Below, piece by piece: positions 11,351 through 24,886 of a stretch of 64,000 nucleotides of DNA (positions within the stretch are counted from its first letter, which is position 1; each line of letters begins with the position of its first letter). Position numbers and translations under genes: made by a program. Below the pieces are notes generated by a model. It ran no database searches and was not told where the DNA came from. It saw only the letters and a program-made list of their open reading frames with translations. Source of the stretch: Calonectria ilicicola (taxonomy: Eukaryota; Ascomycota; Sordariomycetes; Hypocreales; Nectriaceae); contig CP085832.1 in assembly GCA_020809705.1 (NCBI GenBank), positions 4,650,001 through 4,714,000 on the forward strand. Direction: 5' to 3'.

Positions 11351-12907
11351 ATGCCTAATTTCCGTCGCAAGTCTTGCCATTCTTGTAGGTCAGCGAAAGC
11401 ATCATGCGACCGGAAATCACCACGTTGTTCTCGATGTGAGCGCCGGAATATAAGCTGCCGGTACGCGTCATTGGCTAGCTCTCTAGCAGTTAGAGACAAT
11501 GGCGAGGTAGTCGAGGTGTCAAGATGTCTGCAACAACAAGTGAGTAGCTATTATCATTAGTTGCAACAGCATCATTTGCTCATGGGAAAAAAGGCATCGG
11601 ATCTTCCTCCCGGAAGAAATCTAAGTGGGCAAGGCGGTGATGTTCTTGACTTGCTAGAAGGAGTTGTGAATGACACTCCAGGTTACGATCCTTTGTTACA
11701 TGGCACGCTCGGAGAAAGTGATCAAGACCCATACTGGAATTCTGAGTCCTTGCTCAATGACATAATAATCACTCCAGTTACCGATAATATGCTAATTCAG
11801 AATCCTTCAACCGGAACATCAAACTTTGGGCGGATCGATCTTATGAGTAACCACAAACTCCTCCATCCTCGGCAAACAAGAAATAACGAGGCTCGACTGA
11901 CCTCAAAGATGATGCTTGGGCGTATCAAGGGATATCCCAAAATGCTGGTGGACGGCCTTAAATTGCCTCCCTTTATAAGTCCACCCTGCTGTAACAATGA
12001 TTTGAGCTGCCAAGCTTCAGGTTTTCATCAATGTCTCTCGCCTCCATTAGCAGCATGCGCGAGTCTTGTGAGGCTATTCTGCATCAACAACCCTTCTGGA
12101 AGATCATTCATTTGGCGCTCCATTGACTCTGAGCGACAGAGACTTGTTGATAGCGTGAGTATAATTAATTCCACAATTAGAAGTTGATTTGACACGCTAT
12201 AAGGCGGGGTCTAATGATAGAGGCACCCTCTTAGATGGAATTCAGGCATTATCGCTTTACCTTATTCTTCAGGCGGATGAAGTGGATTCCATTCCCGAGA
12301 ATCACATTCCTTTGCTTCTTGCTACCTTGGGGGCAAGTCTTCCTCCTAAATTCCGCTCAACTTTTATTATTGGCTTGTAGACAACTAACTATGATGATTA
12401 GAAGATGATAGAATCCATGAAACCTTTTAACGATTTTGGACAATTAGATCGAAAGGGAGGTATCCCGAACCGGCATGAATGGATCTTTCAGGAAAGCTTT
12501 CGAAGGTAAGTACAGTTGTCCCATTGAAACAGTGTTGGATATCATATTAAATCTTCACTCACTACAGAACAATAATTTTATTATACATCATCGACTTACT
12601 TCTAAACGTTACCGTCGACCATTCTTTTGGTGAGGATAGCCCAGGATGTGCCAGAATACCTCTACCATGCATTCAAGACCTTTGGGAGGCCAAAACAGAT
12701 CTCGAGTGGCAAAAAGAGTATACAACTTCGGAATCCCAACGCCGTAGCAAAGATATTTTACGTGTGAGATCTTTATGGAAGTACGTGGAGAATGATGGCC
12801 AAGACGTCTCAAAAGAAGATTGGGCCACAGATCTGGAGTCTTGGTGTTTAAATCATGACGACCTTGGGACCTTGACTTGGCTTGCTACAAAATTGAGTTC
12901 TACTTGA
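11351..12907 (+). CDS. Zn2Cys6 transcription factor
   Basis: Proposed exons: 11351-11539, 11594-12154, 12204-12332, 12402-12505 and 12568-12907 (440 residues). The N-terminus carries the binuclear zinc cluster C9-x2-C12-x6-C19-x6-C26-x2-C29-x6-C36, with basic residues around it. The C-terminal part has the signature EWIFQESFRRTIILLYIIDL of the fungal regulatory domain seen in many Zn2Cys6 proteins. The third intron (12333-12401) only works as a GC-AG intron: donor GCAAGT, branch site CTAACT, acceptor TAG. The first intron is ambiguous. Donor GTGAGT at 11540 with acceptor AAG at 11593, and donor GTAGTC at 11507 with acceptor TAG at 11560, are both 54 bp and in phase. The second intron uses an AAG acceptor. 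The gene is convergent with the Gfo/Idh/MocA gene, 220 bp away. Targets are unknown. Confidence 0.8.
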
Positions 12908-13127
12908 TCGGTTGTGAGTCTTTTCTGAATAGACCCAAGAAGGGAAAATTCGGAGTGTTCGATTAGATATGTATCTTGAATAAAATGAAGTTGGAGACCA
13001 GAATATGAAGAATCTAGACTTATGTGGGCTGCTTATTCTGTGATGGTTATGTATACTGCAGTATATCTCTAGACAAATTAATCTATAAGGCTCAGGAAAA
13101 TAGGTCTGTATGTGCACCAGAGACGCT

Positions 13128-14331
13128 TCACCCTTGCATAGGATATCCAGCAGCACTAGAAATCCTGTCAAGAAGCTTCTTTGTCTCAAGCGCTGACTCA
13201 AAAGTAGCATAATTCTCAATATCTCCACCGAGGAAAGCTTGGTACAGTCGAGCTGTGTTTGTACCAGGCCATCCAACCTTCTGGAAATTGGGATGTACAT
13301 CTTCAGGCAATGTCACATCAGAGGTTTCTCCATCCTTTCCAACCCTAATTCGAAGCTTGGTTCCTTCAGGGACTCGGAATTGCCACTGAGTCTCAGGCAG
13401 TGTTGCTTCGATCTCACCTCGAGACCCAGTGATTATCCACCGAATACCTGTTTCTCCAACTGGGTTTTCCGTCAACCGAAAGTTCAATGATGCAATTGCG
13501 CCACCTTTTAAAACACCTTGAACAAATACATTATCCGGGGCAGTCTTTGGCAAACTAGGATTCACGATACCACCAGTGGCGTCGAGAACTTTAACAGAGG
13601 TGACATGGGTTTTGAGGATGGAGGATAGATTATCAAAGTTACCCAAAACGTGAATGAAGCTGTCCAAGACTAAATACTCGTGTTAGTAAGAAGTGTTCAA
13701 GCCATCCACCTAGAGATACAAAATACTTACAATGCCCGAAATAATTGTGAAAGCCGTTGCTACCACTTTTCATGTCGGCATAATATTCGGCACCCTGGGC
13801 GACAATATCTGCCGGGATGGCGCTAAATGAGCCAACAACCGTCGAGCTAATGATCTCCCCAATTTGATCACTTGAAATGATCTCTCGGAGCTTTTTGGTA
13901 AGAGGATCCGCTCGCCCCTGTAAGCCAACAATTGCTTTCAGGTTGTTGGCTTTGGCCATGTTCGTAAGCTCTTCCGCTTGAGTGACCGTAGAACCAAATG
14001 GCCACTCCACGAAAAGGTGCTTCTTTTGAAGAACGACGGATTTCGCAAGAGCATAATGCTTTGAAACCTGAACGGAAACGACAACCAAGTCAACGTTTGG
14101 ATCACTGGCCAGGTCTTCAGCACTCCCGTACGCCTTGACAGTGTTGGGAAGGCCATGGAATGCGATCGACTGTCTTGCCGATTCCGTAGTTGAGTTTGCG
14201 ACAGCGACAAGCTCATAGCCATCCGAGTTCAAGATCGATGGCAGGTGAACAATAGAGCCCCATGTACCAGGGGCGACCGACGGTTCGGCCTTTCCAAGGC
14301 CAATCAAGCCAACGCGCAGAGGACCAGACAT
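13128..14331 (-). CDS. Gfo/Idh/MocA-fold protein of Gal80-like type
   Basis: Two exons (14331-13731 and 13669-13128; intron 61 bp with GTAAGT donor, CTAAC branch and TAG acceptor), 380 residues. The start at 14331 gives MSGPLRVGLIGLG, which places the Rossmann glycine motif at the normal distance. An upstream ATG at 14490 only adds an unrelated leader. The NAD(P)-binding domain is followed by VSVQVSKHYALAKSVV and HLFVEWPFG. In catalytic members this position reads EKP with the active lysine; here it is E109-W110-P111, as in the Gal80 regulators, and IVGLQGR follows at the same spacing. The C-terminal alpha/beta domain (IRWIITGSRGEIEATLPETQ) is complete. I infer an NAD(P)-binding regulator or a lysine-less dehydrogenase rather than a standard sugar dehydrogenase. 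Confidence 0.85.
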
Positions 14332-14786
14332 ATTGTATAAGTAAGGATGAAGATGTGTGTAATAAGAAGTGAATTTGGATAATTTTAAATGAATTGATGA
14401 ATGGTTTATATACTCGATGACACATACAAATGAGTCCAAGCCAAGCATCCAGTGTTCGTGGTCTTGGTTGGTGGGCACCATACGAGCCAATCAGATTGAG
14501 GGAATCACCGGGCGGGTTTTCGGAGATGAATAACGGATCCAGGACAAAGCAAATCCCGGCATCAAGACCTCTCTCGAAACTGAAAATTATATCTGTCGCT
14601 ATTTTTATTGGAAAAAGGCGAAGAAAAAAGTAACGTCAGAATAATTAAACCATGACTGATATTTAAGTAAGAATAGCAGACACGTCACTAATTGACCTTT
14701 TCATTTTACTGAACAAGCTCACGGCTATATCGTATCTTGTTTAACAACCACAATCCTAAAGCTTTTTATTCGAAGGCTTAGTATTA
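14332..14786. other. Promoter side of the Gal80-like gene up to the repeat block
   Basis: 455 bp of ordinary base composition between the start codon at 14331 and the TA at 14785-14786 that marks the edge of the nested transposon block. No gene is supported. The short frame at 14430-14633 shows no domain. Confidence 0.5.
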
Positions 14787-14915
14787 CCCGCTGAGTTGAC
14801 TAAGCCGGCTCCGCTGTGGGCTTAGGCTCCTACCTCTCCAGAGGAGAGGTGGGAACATAACCCATATCTTTGTAGTTGGTGTATCTAGCTTTTCCAATCT
14901 TAATATACTATAACT
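14787..14915 (+). repeat. Left terminal inverted repeat of element G
   Basis: Pairs with 59270-59402 read in reverse complement. The first 20 bases differ by two transitions, and a second conserved stretch contains TATCTTTGTAGTT. A 17-bp near-palindrome, CCTCTCCAGAGGAGAGG, lies at 14833-14849. The middle part differs by small indels. Confidence 0.85.
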
Positions 14916-16216
14916 TTATTAATAGTAATTTAATAAAAGAGATAATTATATTAATTAATTACTTTAATTTTAATATAATTATAGTATATATTATATTTAT
15001 TTTTATAATAATTTTATAATATAATAAGGTAGGAAAGGTAGTAGTTATTAATGATATTTTAATTTTAATATAATAATTATCTTATTATTAAAGTATATAA
15101 TTAGATTATTTATATTATTAATATTATTGCTTTTATTATTTAAATAATTATTTAAGATTTTATTATAATTAAAATCTTTAAAATTAATATTTTATAATTA
15201 ATTATTTTTTTTTATTTATTTTTTTAAAAAAAGAATATTTCTTAGATAATAAATACTTTTTAGCTTACCTTTAATTTTTTTAATTATAATAATCTTAATT
15301 TTATTTTAATTTAAGTTTTTATTCTTGCCTAAAGGAGATAATTTAATTAATAAGATTGATAATATTAAGATATAATTACTAGGATTACTTTAAGCCTTAT
15401 TAAGTAAGGTTAATATAATTATAGCCTAGGATACTCTTTATCTTATTATCTTAAGGATATATTAAAATTATAATTCTAGCTGAATTAATAATAAATGGCT
15501 TTGCTTTTTATTATTAGTTTTATTTTATTTATTTTAAAGACTTTAAATAATACTAATATCCTTTTAAATTATTATTTTATTATAAGTTTCTTATTAACTA
15601 GTTTCTTCTGCTATTATATATAGCATTTTCAACTTAATACTAGTCTAACTATAAGGCTAAAGGAGGCTTAGGCTATTAATTAATATAGTATTCTTTTTAT
15701 CCTTTTGTAATTATTAAAAGAGTTTATTTTACTCTTTATTTTACTTCTATAATAGCTTTTATAAATTATTATAAGCTTTATTAAATACCTTTAAATAAAG
15801 CTCTTTTATAATATATACTCTATTATTAATCTTAATCTAGTAATATATATATATATAATAAGCTTTTAATTACATTTATTAATATTATATTTTAAATATT
15901 CTCTTTTAGAATAATTATATAATAATAATTAGATTAAAGTATATATTTATATTCTAAATAATCTTCTTAATTAATATTTTTAATATATTAATCTTTTTTT
16001 ACTTATAAAGCTCTATATATACCCTTTTTATCTTCCTTGGTATTATATTTATCTTATCTAGCCGCTTAAGGAAAAAAGGCTCTTTAAGATGCTTTATTGC
16101 TTGATGATAAGGACCTAATATGACTTCTAGGTTAAGTAGCTATAGTTCTACTTTCTTAAATCTAATATATATATAATAGCTTATAAATGTAGCTTTGAAT
16201 AGGTGGTCTTATTAAT

Positions 16217-16390
16217 TATAAGGGTCATTGACCAGGGTGATCTTGAGAGTTGTAGAATAGATTGTATTGTGATATATAGACTTTAACTTGGCAAGTGTTC
16301 CTTGATTGCTTGTTAAAATTCTCTAATAGATTAAGTAGGTTGTATACTACTTCTAGCTATAGTAGTACTAGGATTTTAATTATTTTTATA
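16217..16390 (-). repeat. LTR of element F (left, 3' LTR)
   Basis: 174 bp, gapless match to 57800-57973 at a constant offset of 41,583. The first ~35 bases are less mutated here than in the right copy. Confidence 0.88.
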
Positions 16391-16899
16391 ATTATTTTTT
16401 TTTAATATTTAGTTCTTAAGTATTTATTGGTAGTTTTCTTATTTTAAATAATTTTATATATTTATAGTTATTATTATATATAATTATTATTTATTATTTA
16501 TTATTTATATAATATATATTATTTGTTATTTGTTGTATATATGGTATGTGTTTAGTAGGTGGTTATTATAGGGATTTTACTTTTAATAAGATATATATTA
16601 TAATATATTTATTATTCTTCTTATTTTATACTTATTTATAATTTTTTTATATAAATAATATTTCTTACTTTATTTATTATATATATATATATTTTTATTT
16701 TTTATTATTATTTTATTTTTCTTTTTTTATTAAATACTCTTTAAATCTTTATAATATTATTTTTCTTTTAATTCTTTATAATATTTATTTATTATAAGTA
16801 ATTTATTTATTAAATAATTATTAAATAATTATTTTTATTTTTATTATATTATATAAAAGTATAATAATCTTTCTTTTATTTATTATTAAAGATCTATTA

Positions 16900-17880
16900 A
16901 TACTTATTATATTTATTATAAAAAAGCTAGCTAATTTTATAATATAATATATTTACCTTTATTAAATATTCTATATATAGTTATTATTAATTTAATTAGA
17001 TTTCTTAGGAGCTTATTAGTATTGTAGTTTAGTATTAGAATTTCCTAATTGAACTTAATATATATAATATTATTAAGTATAATAAAAATAATAATAATAC
17101 TTTTAAGCCCTTAATAAATATTAATTACTAATATTTTAATTAAATTATATATATTATTACTAATTTTTAATATTATATTAAAAATAGTATTAAAAGTATA
17201 ACTAATATTTATAAAATATTTAATAAATAATTATCTTTATATTTACTATAAAAGACTATTATTTAATATAAATTAATAATATTAAATTTCTAAATTTAAG
17301 TAAATATTTTTATTTTATATTAATAAGTATTTTACTAATTTATTATAATATAATCTTATTTTTATTAATATTAAAGACTTATATCTTTATTTAGCTTTTA
17401 TTATTCTTTTTTATATTTATAATAATAATATTATTATAATTATTAAATATTTATTAAATACTTTTAATTAAATTAAATTTATTTATATTCTTAATATTAT
17501 AAAAGATTCTTTATTTTAATTTATTATTATATAGAAATATAAAATCTTATATACTTTAGTTATTATTATAGATTATTATAATCTTATTTATATTATTAAG
17601 TATACTAGAAAATCTTTTATTTAGTAAAAAGTAATTAATATATTTTTATATTATATTTAGAAGGAGAAGAAGGAGTTTAAGATTGTAGAGTCTGCTGCCT
17701 TTAAGGCTAAGTCTAAGCCTGTGCTTAATAATGTGCCTTTGTTGCCTGCTGGCTATGGTTGTGGTGGATGTGATAGTTGCCTTTATGGTTGTTTTTGTGG
17801 TTGTGGTTGTGGTGCCTTTTCCTAGGCATCTATTTGTTAAGCTGTTGCTAAATCTTTACTAAGTGCTCTCTAGTTATTAT
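16900..17880 (+). pseudogene. Possible gag relic with RGG-like tail, antisense inside element F
   Basis: Most of this stretch is too RIP-mutated to read. At about 17,660-17,840 it becomes much richer in G and reads on the plus strand KEFKIVESAAFKAKSKP, then a Gly/Cys-rich run (GYGCGGCDSC, GCFCGCGCGAF). Almost every Cys codon is TGT or TGC in a place where CGT/CGC would give an RGG box, as in the nucleocapsid tail of some retrotransposon Gag proteins. The strand is opposite to the pol genes of F. It could be a fragment of another element or an antisense frame of F between integrase and LTR. I see no boundary repeats for it. Confidence 0.4.
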
Positions 17881-19065
17881 TTTAGTGGTTTATATATATA
17901 TTTATATTTATAAATATATTAATTAGTAATTATTTTATTAGTTATTTGCTATATTTTTGTTATATTTTTTATTTTATATTATTATTTTATTTTTTATATA
18001 TATATTTATATTATTTATAATATTTTTATATTATTTATAAAGTATTTTATAAGTATTTGATAAATTCTTATATATTATATTTTACTAACCAGCCTATTTA
18101 CTTAACTTAGTAAAATAGCTATCCTCTATCTTCCTTATAACTTATAATTTCCTTTACTTTCTACTCTTCCTCTTTTTTCTTTAACTTAAGAAAAATGGCT
18201 ATATCTTTATTATTTACTTACTAAAACTATAGCTATAGCTTTAATAGTAAGATTAAGAATATATTATATATATATTAGTATTATTTTAGTAGATATATCT
18301 TATATATTTATTTTCTTATTTTTTTTAATTATTATTTTAATAAATTATAATATTAATTTTTTATTTTTAAAATAGAAATACTTAATTAATAATTTAATAA
18401 TATCTTTTAGCTTATATTCCTTAATTTAGTAATATTAATTATAATATTTAGATTATACCTTTATAATAGATTACTAATATTCTTAAACTTATTTTTATAC
18501 TTAGTAAAAGATTATTAAATACTTATTAACTTCTTATACTCTAGCTTTAATATATTTAAAGGTATAAACTATTATTTTAAAATAATATTTATAAAATACT
18601 TATATTAAAGAAACTTTAATAATATTATATATACTATTATTATATATAAACTTTATTTTAGATAATTAGATTGCCTATTAATTTAGTAAGCCTTCTATAT
18701 ATATTTAAAGATATTTTTTTAATATCTAGTAAATCTATTTTATTTAATTATTTATTTATAAATAATATATAATAGATAATTAATAAATAATTACTTATTC
18801 TTTTATAAATTTAGCCTAGAATTTATTAATAATTAACTTATCTTTATTACTTATAATTCCTTTTAGTATTTTAAATTTATATTTAATATTCTTATAAAGG
18901 ATTTATATAAGCTAAGCTATATTAAATATTTTTCTTATTAATAAAAAGATTATATATTTAATTATATAGTATATAATAACTAAGATTATATTATATTTTT
19001 TACTATCTACTTAAGCATTACTTAATAATCCTATAATAAAATCTATACTAATTTCTTAAAATAGG

Positions 19066-19465
19066 TGTTATGACCCAAACACCCAAAGGCAGTAACCACA
19101 GGCAGAACCCCAACCAATCATAATAAAACTACCCTGGACCTACATAACCAGCCAATAAGAGTAAAGTCGAATGGCCCCCATTTAATATCATTAAGAATTA
19201 TAATAAACATTATTAAACCAACTTCATTTAATTATTATAATAATAGAACCTTAGATATAGTAATATATAGATAGATCAGGTCCTACTATAAGAAATAGAA
19301 CTAATTAGCTTTTAATATAATTTAGTTATTTTAATTATAATTGACTATTATCTAATATAATATTTTTATTATTTTATTTTATTATAATATACTTAACTAT
19401 TTTATTAATAATAAACTCTTTATTCTAATTAATTTATTAAATTAAGAATTAATTAAACTATTATA
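19066..19465 (+). repeat. 5' LTR of element A
   Basis: 400 bp, starts TGTTATGACCC. The first ~120 bp have escaped most RIP, whereas the same part of the 3' LTR at 53133 is more mutated. The 5' (U3) part differs from those of B-E; the 3' part is shared. Confidence 0.9.
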
Positions 19466-19986
19466 TATTAAAAGCTTTTATTCAATTAATTACCTATATT
19501 AATAATTAAATAATAATAATATCTAAAAAGAATCTTATTATTATTATTCCTTTTAATAATATTAAATTAATTATAAAATTATAATAAATTAAAAAAAAAC
19601 TTATAAATACATAAACCTAACTTAAAGTAAAAAAAGCCAAAACCACTATAATTAAAAGAAGTAAAAGTAAAGATATTAATAAAATTCTAAGACCTCTAGC
19701 TCCAGAACCCTTTTTAAAAAAAGCTACCAATATAATCCTCTTTTTTACCTAAATAAAGGGATACTTTTACTTTTTCTAATACAATTTATAACCCCTAAAG
19801 TCTAGGTATTATATATTAAAACCCTCCTTTAAGGGGATATAGGAGTATAGTTTGAACCTATTATAAGAGATTATCTGGAAAATAAGGATAATATTAATTA
19901 AAATAAAAAGATCTAAAAGATCTTTAGAGATTAGGAATATTTTAAAATTGTTATTAAAAATAATTTTAATATAATTAATATAAAAT

Positions 19987-22900
19987 AATAAGCTGTAAAT
20001 TAATTATATAAACTTAAATAAATAAAATCTTATAGCTAGTATTTAGCCAAGTTTAAAAGAATTATAATATAAATAATCTAAAATAATAATATATTAATAG
20101 AACTTTATTATAAAGATTTAAAAAATAAAATTAAAAATAAAATCTATAAGAAAGATTAATTAAAAAAACTTTTAAAATATATTAAAAATACTATTAAAAT
20201 TAATAAAAGATAATTTAATTAATATAAAAAATATACTTAAAATAATAAAACCTTATATATTCTAAATAAAGGAAAAACCTAAAATAAGTAGCAAAGTACT
20301 ATATATAGGACTTATTTAAGATCAATAGAACTTGGCATTACTTAGGGTTATAATAAAAGTAAGATTACTTACTTTAATTATAGAAAAAAGAATATAAATT
20401 CTTTAAATATTACTCTTTAAAAACAGGAAACTAGTTTAAACTTATACTAGAAGAATAGAAACAACTTAATATTATAAAAACTTAATAAATTCTAGTATTA
20501 AAAGGAAAAGAGAATATTATAAGAAAAGTTATTTTTGCTATTATTAGGAAATATAAATTAATTATTATAGTTAAGTAGTATATAGAAGATTATAAGTTAT
20601 ATAAGGTAAAACTTACTTTATAATAAGAAATTAACAAAGCTATCTAAAAAGTATAATTAATTTAATAAAAAGGCTAATCCTACCTTCCCTATAAATAACT
20701 AAAATAAGCTAAAAAGATAGAAATTCTTATATTTATTTTAAATATATATATTAATAAAGTATTAATATAATAAAATACTTATACTTATAATAAAAATAGA
20801 AATAGGAAATAGATAATTAGTATTAAAAGAATAGCTTAATAAATTAAAGAATTTTTATAAAATAGAGATAAAGTCTTCTTACTTATATAAAGCAAATAAT
20901 AACTAGAAAATCATAACCCCTAATTTATCTAATATTAGGAGAATAACTTTAAACTAAATATAATATATAAAAAATATAAGAATATCTTATAAATAAACTA
21001 TTATAATTATAATTACCTTTAATATATAAAGTAAAAATAATATATAATATACTTCCCTATTAGAATAGAAAATATAATTATCTATTATATTTATAAAAAA
21101 TACTTTAACTAATATAAAATAATAGGAAGAAATCTCTATTATTAGTTTATTATATTAGAATTAAGTAAGTCTAAGTTCTTTAATTACAGTAAGCTACCTT
21201 AGAATAAATATTAAGATCTTAAATATAATATCTATATAATAGATAAAGTAATAGTTTAATATTAAATAAAATTAAAAAATAAGTAAAGCTCTTTATAAAA
21301 AAATAATAAAAGTAATTAGGGTAATAATCTCTAGAGTTATTAAAAGAACTTCTTAAAAAAACTTTATATTTTATAATTAAAGAGTAATCCTAATAATAAT
21401 TAGAAATAAAAGTAAGAATTAAAGGGAAATAATATAATACTATAGTGGATAGTAGAGCTAAGTAGAATTATATAAATTTTTAAGTAATTAACTAACTTTA
21501 GCTGCTATAGATAATAAAAGTTAATTTATATAAAATTATTAATATAAAAGGAACCCCTTTTAGCTATAATAATAATATTATAAATAAAAAAATTGATTAC
21601 TTAAAAGTCTTTATTAAAGAAAAAACCAAGGAATAACCTTTGATATTATTGATATTAGATAATATAATCTAGTTTTAAGGTACCTATAGTTATATTGATA
21701 TAACTCTAATATCTGCTGGTGTACTGGCTAGGTGTAAATACCTGAGGAGTATAATGTAATTAGTGATATTTTTATAAAATATAATAAAAGATCTTAAATT
21801 TTTAGTTTTAATTAAATAAGAGATATAAGTAAAGAAGAATCTTTATTATTTAAAGAAATAAAATATAAGTATAAGAATAATTAAAAAAGATAAAAATAAT
21901 AAATAATTACTTACCTTAGAATATAATTTTAATAAATTAATAAAAGCCTTAAAAAAATAAAAGCTAAAGTAGAAATAAATAAACTATATAATATACCTTT
22001 ATAGTACTAAATCTATAAAAAGCTTTTTATAAAAGAATTAGATATTGGACTACTTAAGTTTAATTAATAAGATTATAAAATTATCCTTAAAAATAGATTT
22101 AATACCTAATTTTATCTTATTTATAATCTCAACCAAATTAAGCTAGATACCTTAAAGAAATATATTTAAGATATATTTAAAAAAAGATATATTTATATTT
22201 TAAACTTTAAAGCTAATTACCTTATTATATTTATATTTAAAAAAAATAGAAAGTTATATCTTATTATAGATTATTAATAATTTAATAATATTATTATTAA
22301 AGATTATATTTTATTATTACTAATTAATAAAATAAAGAATTACTTTTATAAAATTAATATTTTTATTATACTAGATCTTAAAGAAGTATATAATCTTATT
22401 TATATTAAAGAAAAATATAAATAAAAAACTACTTTCTAAATTAAATTTAGATTATTTAAATATTTAATTATATTTTTTAAACTTATAAATATACTAATAT
22501 TATTCTAATAAATAATAATTAATATATTATAAAAATATTTAAATATTTTTATTATCTATTACCTAAATAATATCCTTATTTTCTCTAAAAATAAAAAAGA
22601 ATATAAAGAATATATTTATAAGATCTTAAAAGCCCTCTAAGATACCAAACTTTTAATTAAATTAGAAAAAAGTAAGTTCTATACCTAAGAAGTAGAATTT
22701 CTAGGATATATTATTAGCCCTAATAAAATTTATATAGACCTAAAGAAAGTTATTATAGTAAAAGATTAGAAGGAATTTATTAATATAAAGGAAGTATAAG
22801 CCTTTCTTAGATTTATTAATTATTATTAAAGATTTATTAAAGGATTTAATAAAATTACCTTAAATATAATAAAACTAATTAAAAAAGGAATTATCTTTTA

Positions 22901-24290
22901 ATAAGGAAATAAAGTATAATAATTATTTAAAGCTATAAAAAATACTATTTTAAAAGAACCTATCCTTATAATATTCAATCTTAATAAGCCTATAAAGCTA
23001 GAAACTGATGCATTGGACTTCGCCTTAGAGGCCTAGATTAGATAATAAAATAAATAAGAAAATCTATATCCTATAGTATTTTACTTATATAAGCTATATA
23101 GCCTTAAGTTAAATTACTTTATCTATAATAAAGAATTCCTTATTATTATTAATACTTTTAAAGAATTTTAATAATACTTTTTAAAAAATAATTATAAAAT
23201 TATAATATATATTAATTATAAAAATATTATCTACTTTATAATCACTTAAAAACTTAATAAAAGGTAATTATAATATATAGAATACCTATCCAAATTTAAC
23301 TATTAAATTATCTATATTAAAGGAATTAAAAACAACTATACTAATATAATCAGCTACTAACCTAACTATAATATAAAAAAACCAAAAATATAAAAAAAAC
23401 TATTAATCTATAATACTAATAGAGGCCTAAAATAAGCCCTAATTAATAAAATAATAATAAAAATAAAAAAAATAATTACCATTATAAGAATAAAAGGACT
23501 ATTATATGCAACTAAAAATACTACTATAGAAATACTAATATAATAAGTAAAATAAGGTAATCTACTACTAAAAAAAATTAAAGAATATAATCTAGCACTT
23601 TTAGAAAAAGAAAAAATAGATTATTTATAAGTATTAAAGGAATATTAAATAAAATTAATAAGGAATATCTATAAATACCCTTTATATAGCTATAAAGGTA
23701 TTAATAAAACCTTTAAATGAGTTAAATAGATATTTTCTTTTACTAAAATAAAAAAGAAAGTTGAACAAGTATATAAGGAATGTAGCCTATACTGATACTC
23801 TAAAAAACCAAGATATAAACTATATAGATTATTATAACTATCCCCTATTATATAATAATTATAAAACTTAATTATAATAAACTTTATTATTAACCTTCTT
23901 TTATTAGTAGACCTTATTATAGGAGTATATTATAATAGTATTTTTATTATTATTAATTATTTTATAAAAGTAGTATATTATCTCTTTTATAATAAAGTAA
24001 TAAAAGAAGAATAATTTATCTACCTTTTCTTTTAATATATAATTATTATATATAGCTTATTAATTAAAATTATATTAAATAGAGGACAATTATTTACATC
24101 TAAGTTTTAATAAAGCCTAATATTCTTAATAGGGTTAAATTATAAGCTAAGTATAGCCTTTTACCTTTAAATAGATAGATAAACTAAATATTAAAATTAG
24201 GAAATTAAGTAATATTTATAATATTATATTAATTATAAGTAAATTAATTAAGTAAAAAAGTTATTTATTATATAATTAATATATAATATA
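19987..24290 (+). pseudogene. Degraded gag-pol of element A
   Basis: The order gag, protease, reverse transcriptase, RNase H, integrase matches Ty3/gypsy. At about 23,000-23,170 the RNase H relic is readable, with LETDALDFAL, FYLYKLYSLKLNYFIYNKEF and a break in between. Nothing is translatable. Stops are mostly TAG/TAA where W or Q would be expected, which is the RIP pattern. Confidence 0.82.
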
Positions 24291-24505
24291 TCTTATAATT
24301 ATAGTATTAAAATAATATTAATAAAAGCTAATTTTAGTTTTATACTGAATGCTTATTAAGCCCCTTTAGAAAGCATAATCTAAATAAAAGTAATAATTAA
24401 GTTAAATAATCTAAGAAAATTATATAAAGAAATAAAAATAGAACTTAAGTTTATCTATAATATAATAAAAAGATATTATAATCTAAAAAGATTAAAAAGA
24501 TTATC

Positions 24506-24886
24506 TATAACGGTCTGGTTAATTCCCAACTTAATAAACCAATCAGAACGAAGGGTTTATTGTTAGCAGGATAGTTAGGCGCATTATAGTAAATAGAGTA
24601 ATAGAAGTATTATATTAGATAATAATCAATTGCAATTAAAATAACCAAATTATATTAAAAGCTGATTAGTTCTATTCCTTATAGTGGGATCTGATCCATC
24701 TATATACTACTATCCTATTTTGGTGTGTATAATACACTTAGTACAATACCTTTTGTACTTATTACAATAGTTACCCTTATTATTTCTTATTTAATTAATT
24801 GTATATAATTATAGGGTAGCTGGTTTCTTATAGGGTGTGGCATTTTGCTATTCTAGACCGCCCTAGGTATAACATAGGTTGTAACA
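24506..24886 (-). repeat. 3' LTR of element B
   Basis: 381 bp. Read on the plus strand it starts TATAACGG and ends TTGTAACA. The U3 part (for example GGTGTGGCATTTTGC) is found only in the B LTRs. Confidence 0.88.

Noticed and set aside
13639..14490. Longer N-terminus of the Gal80-like protein from the ATG at 14490
   Set aside because: The extra 53 residues are unlike the family, and the ATG at 14331 places the Rossmann motif at the usual distance from the start.
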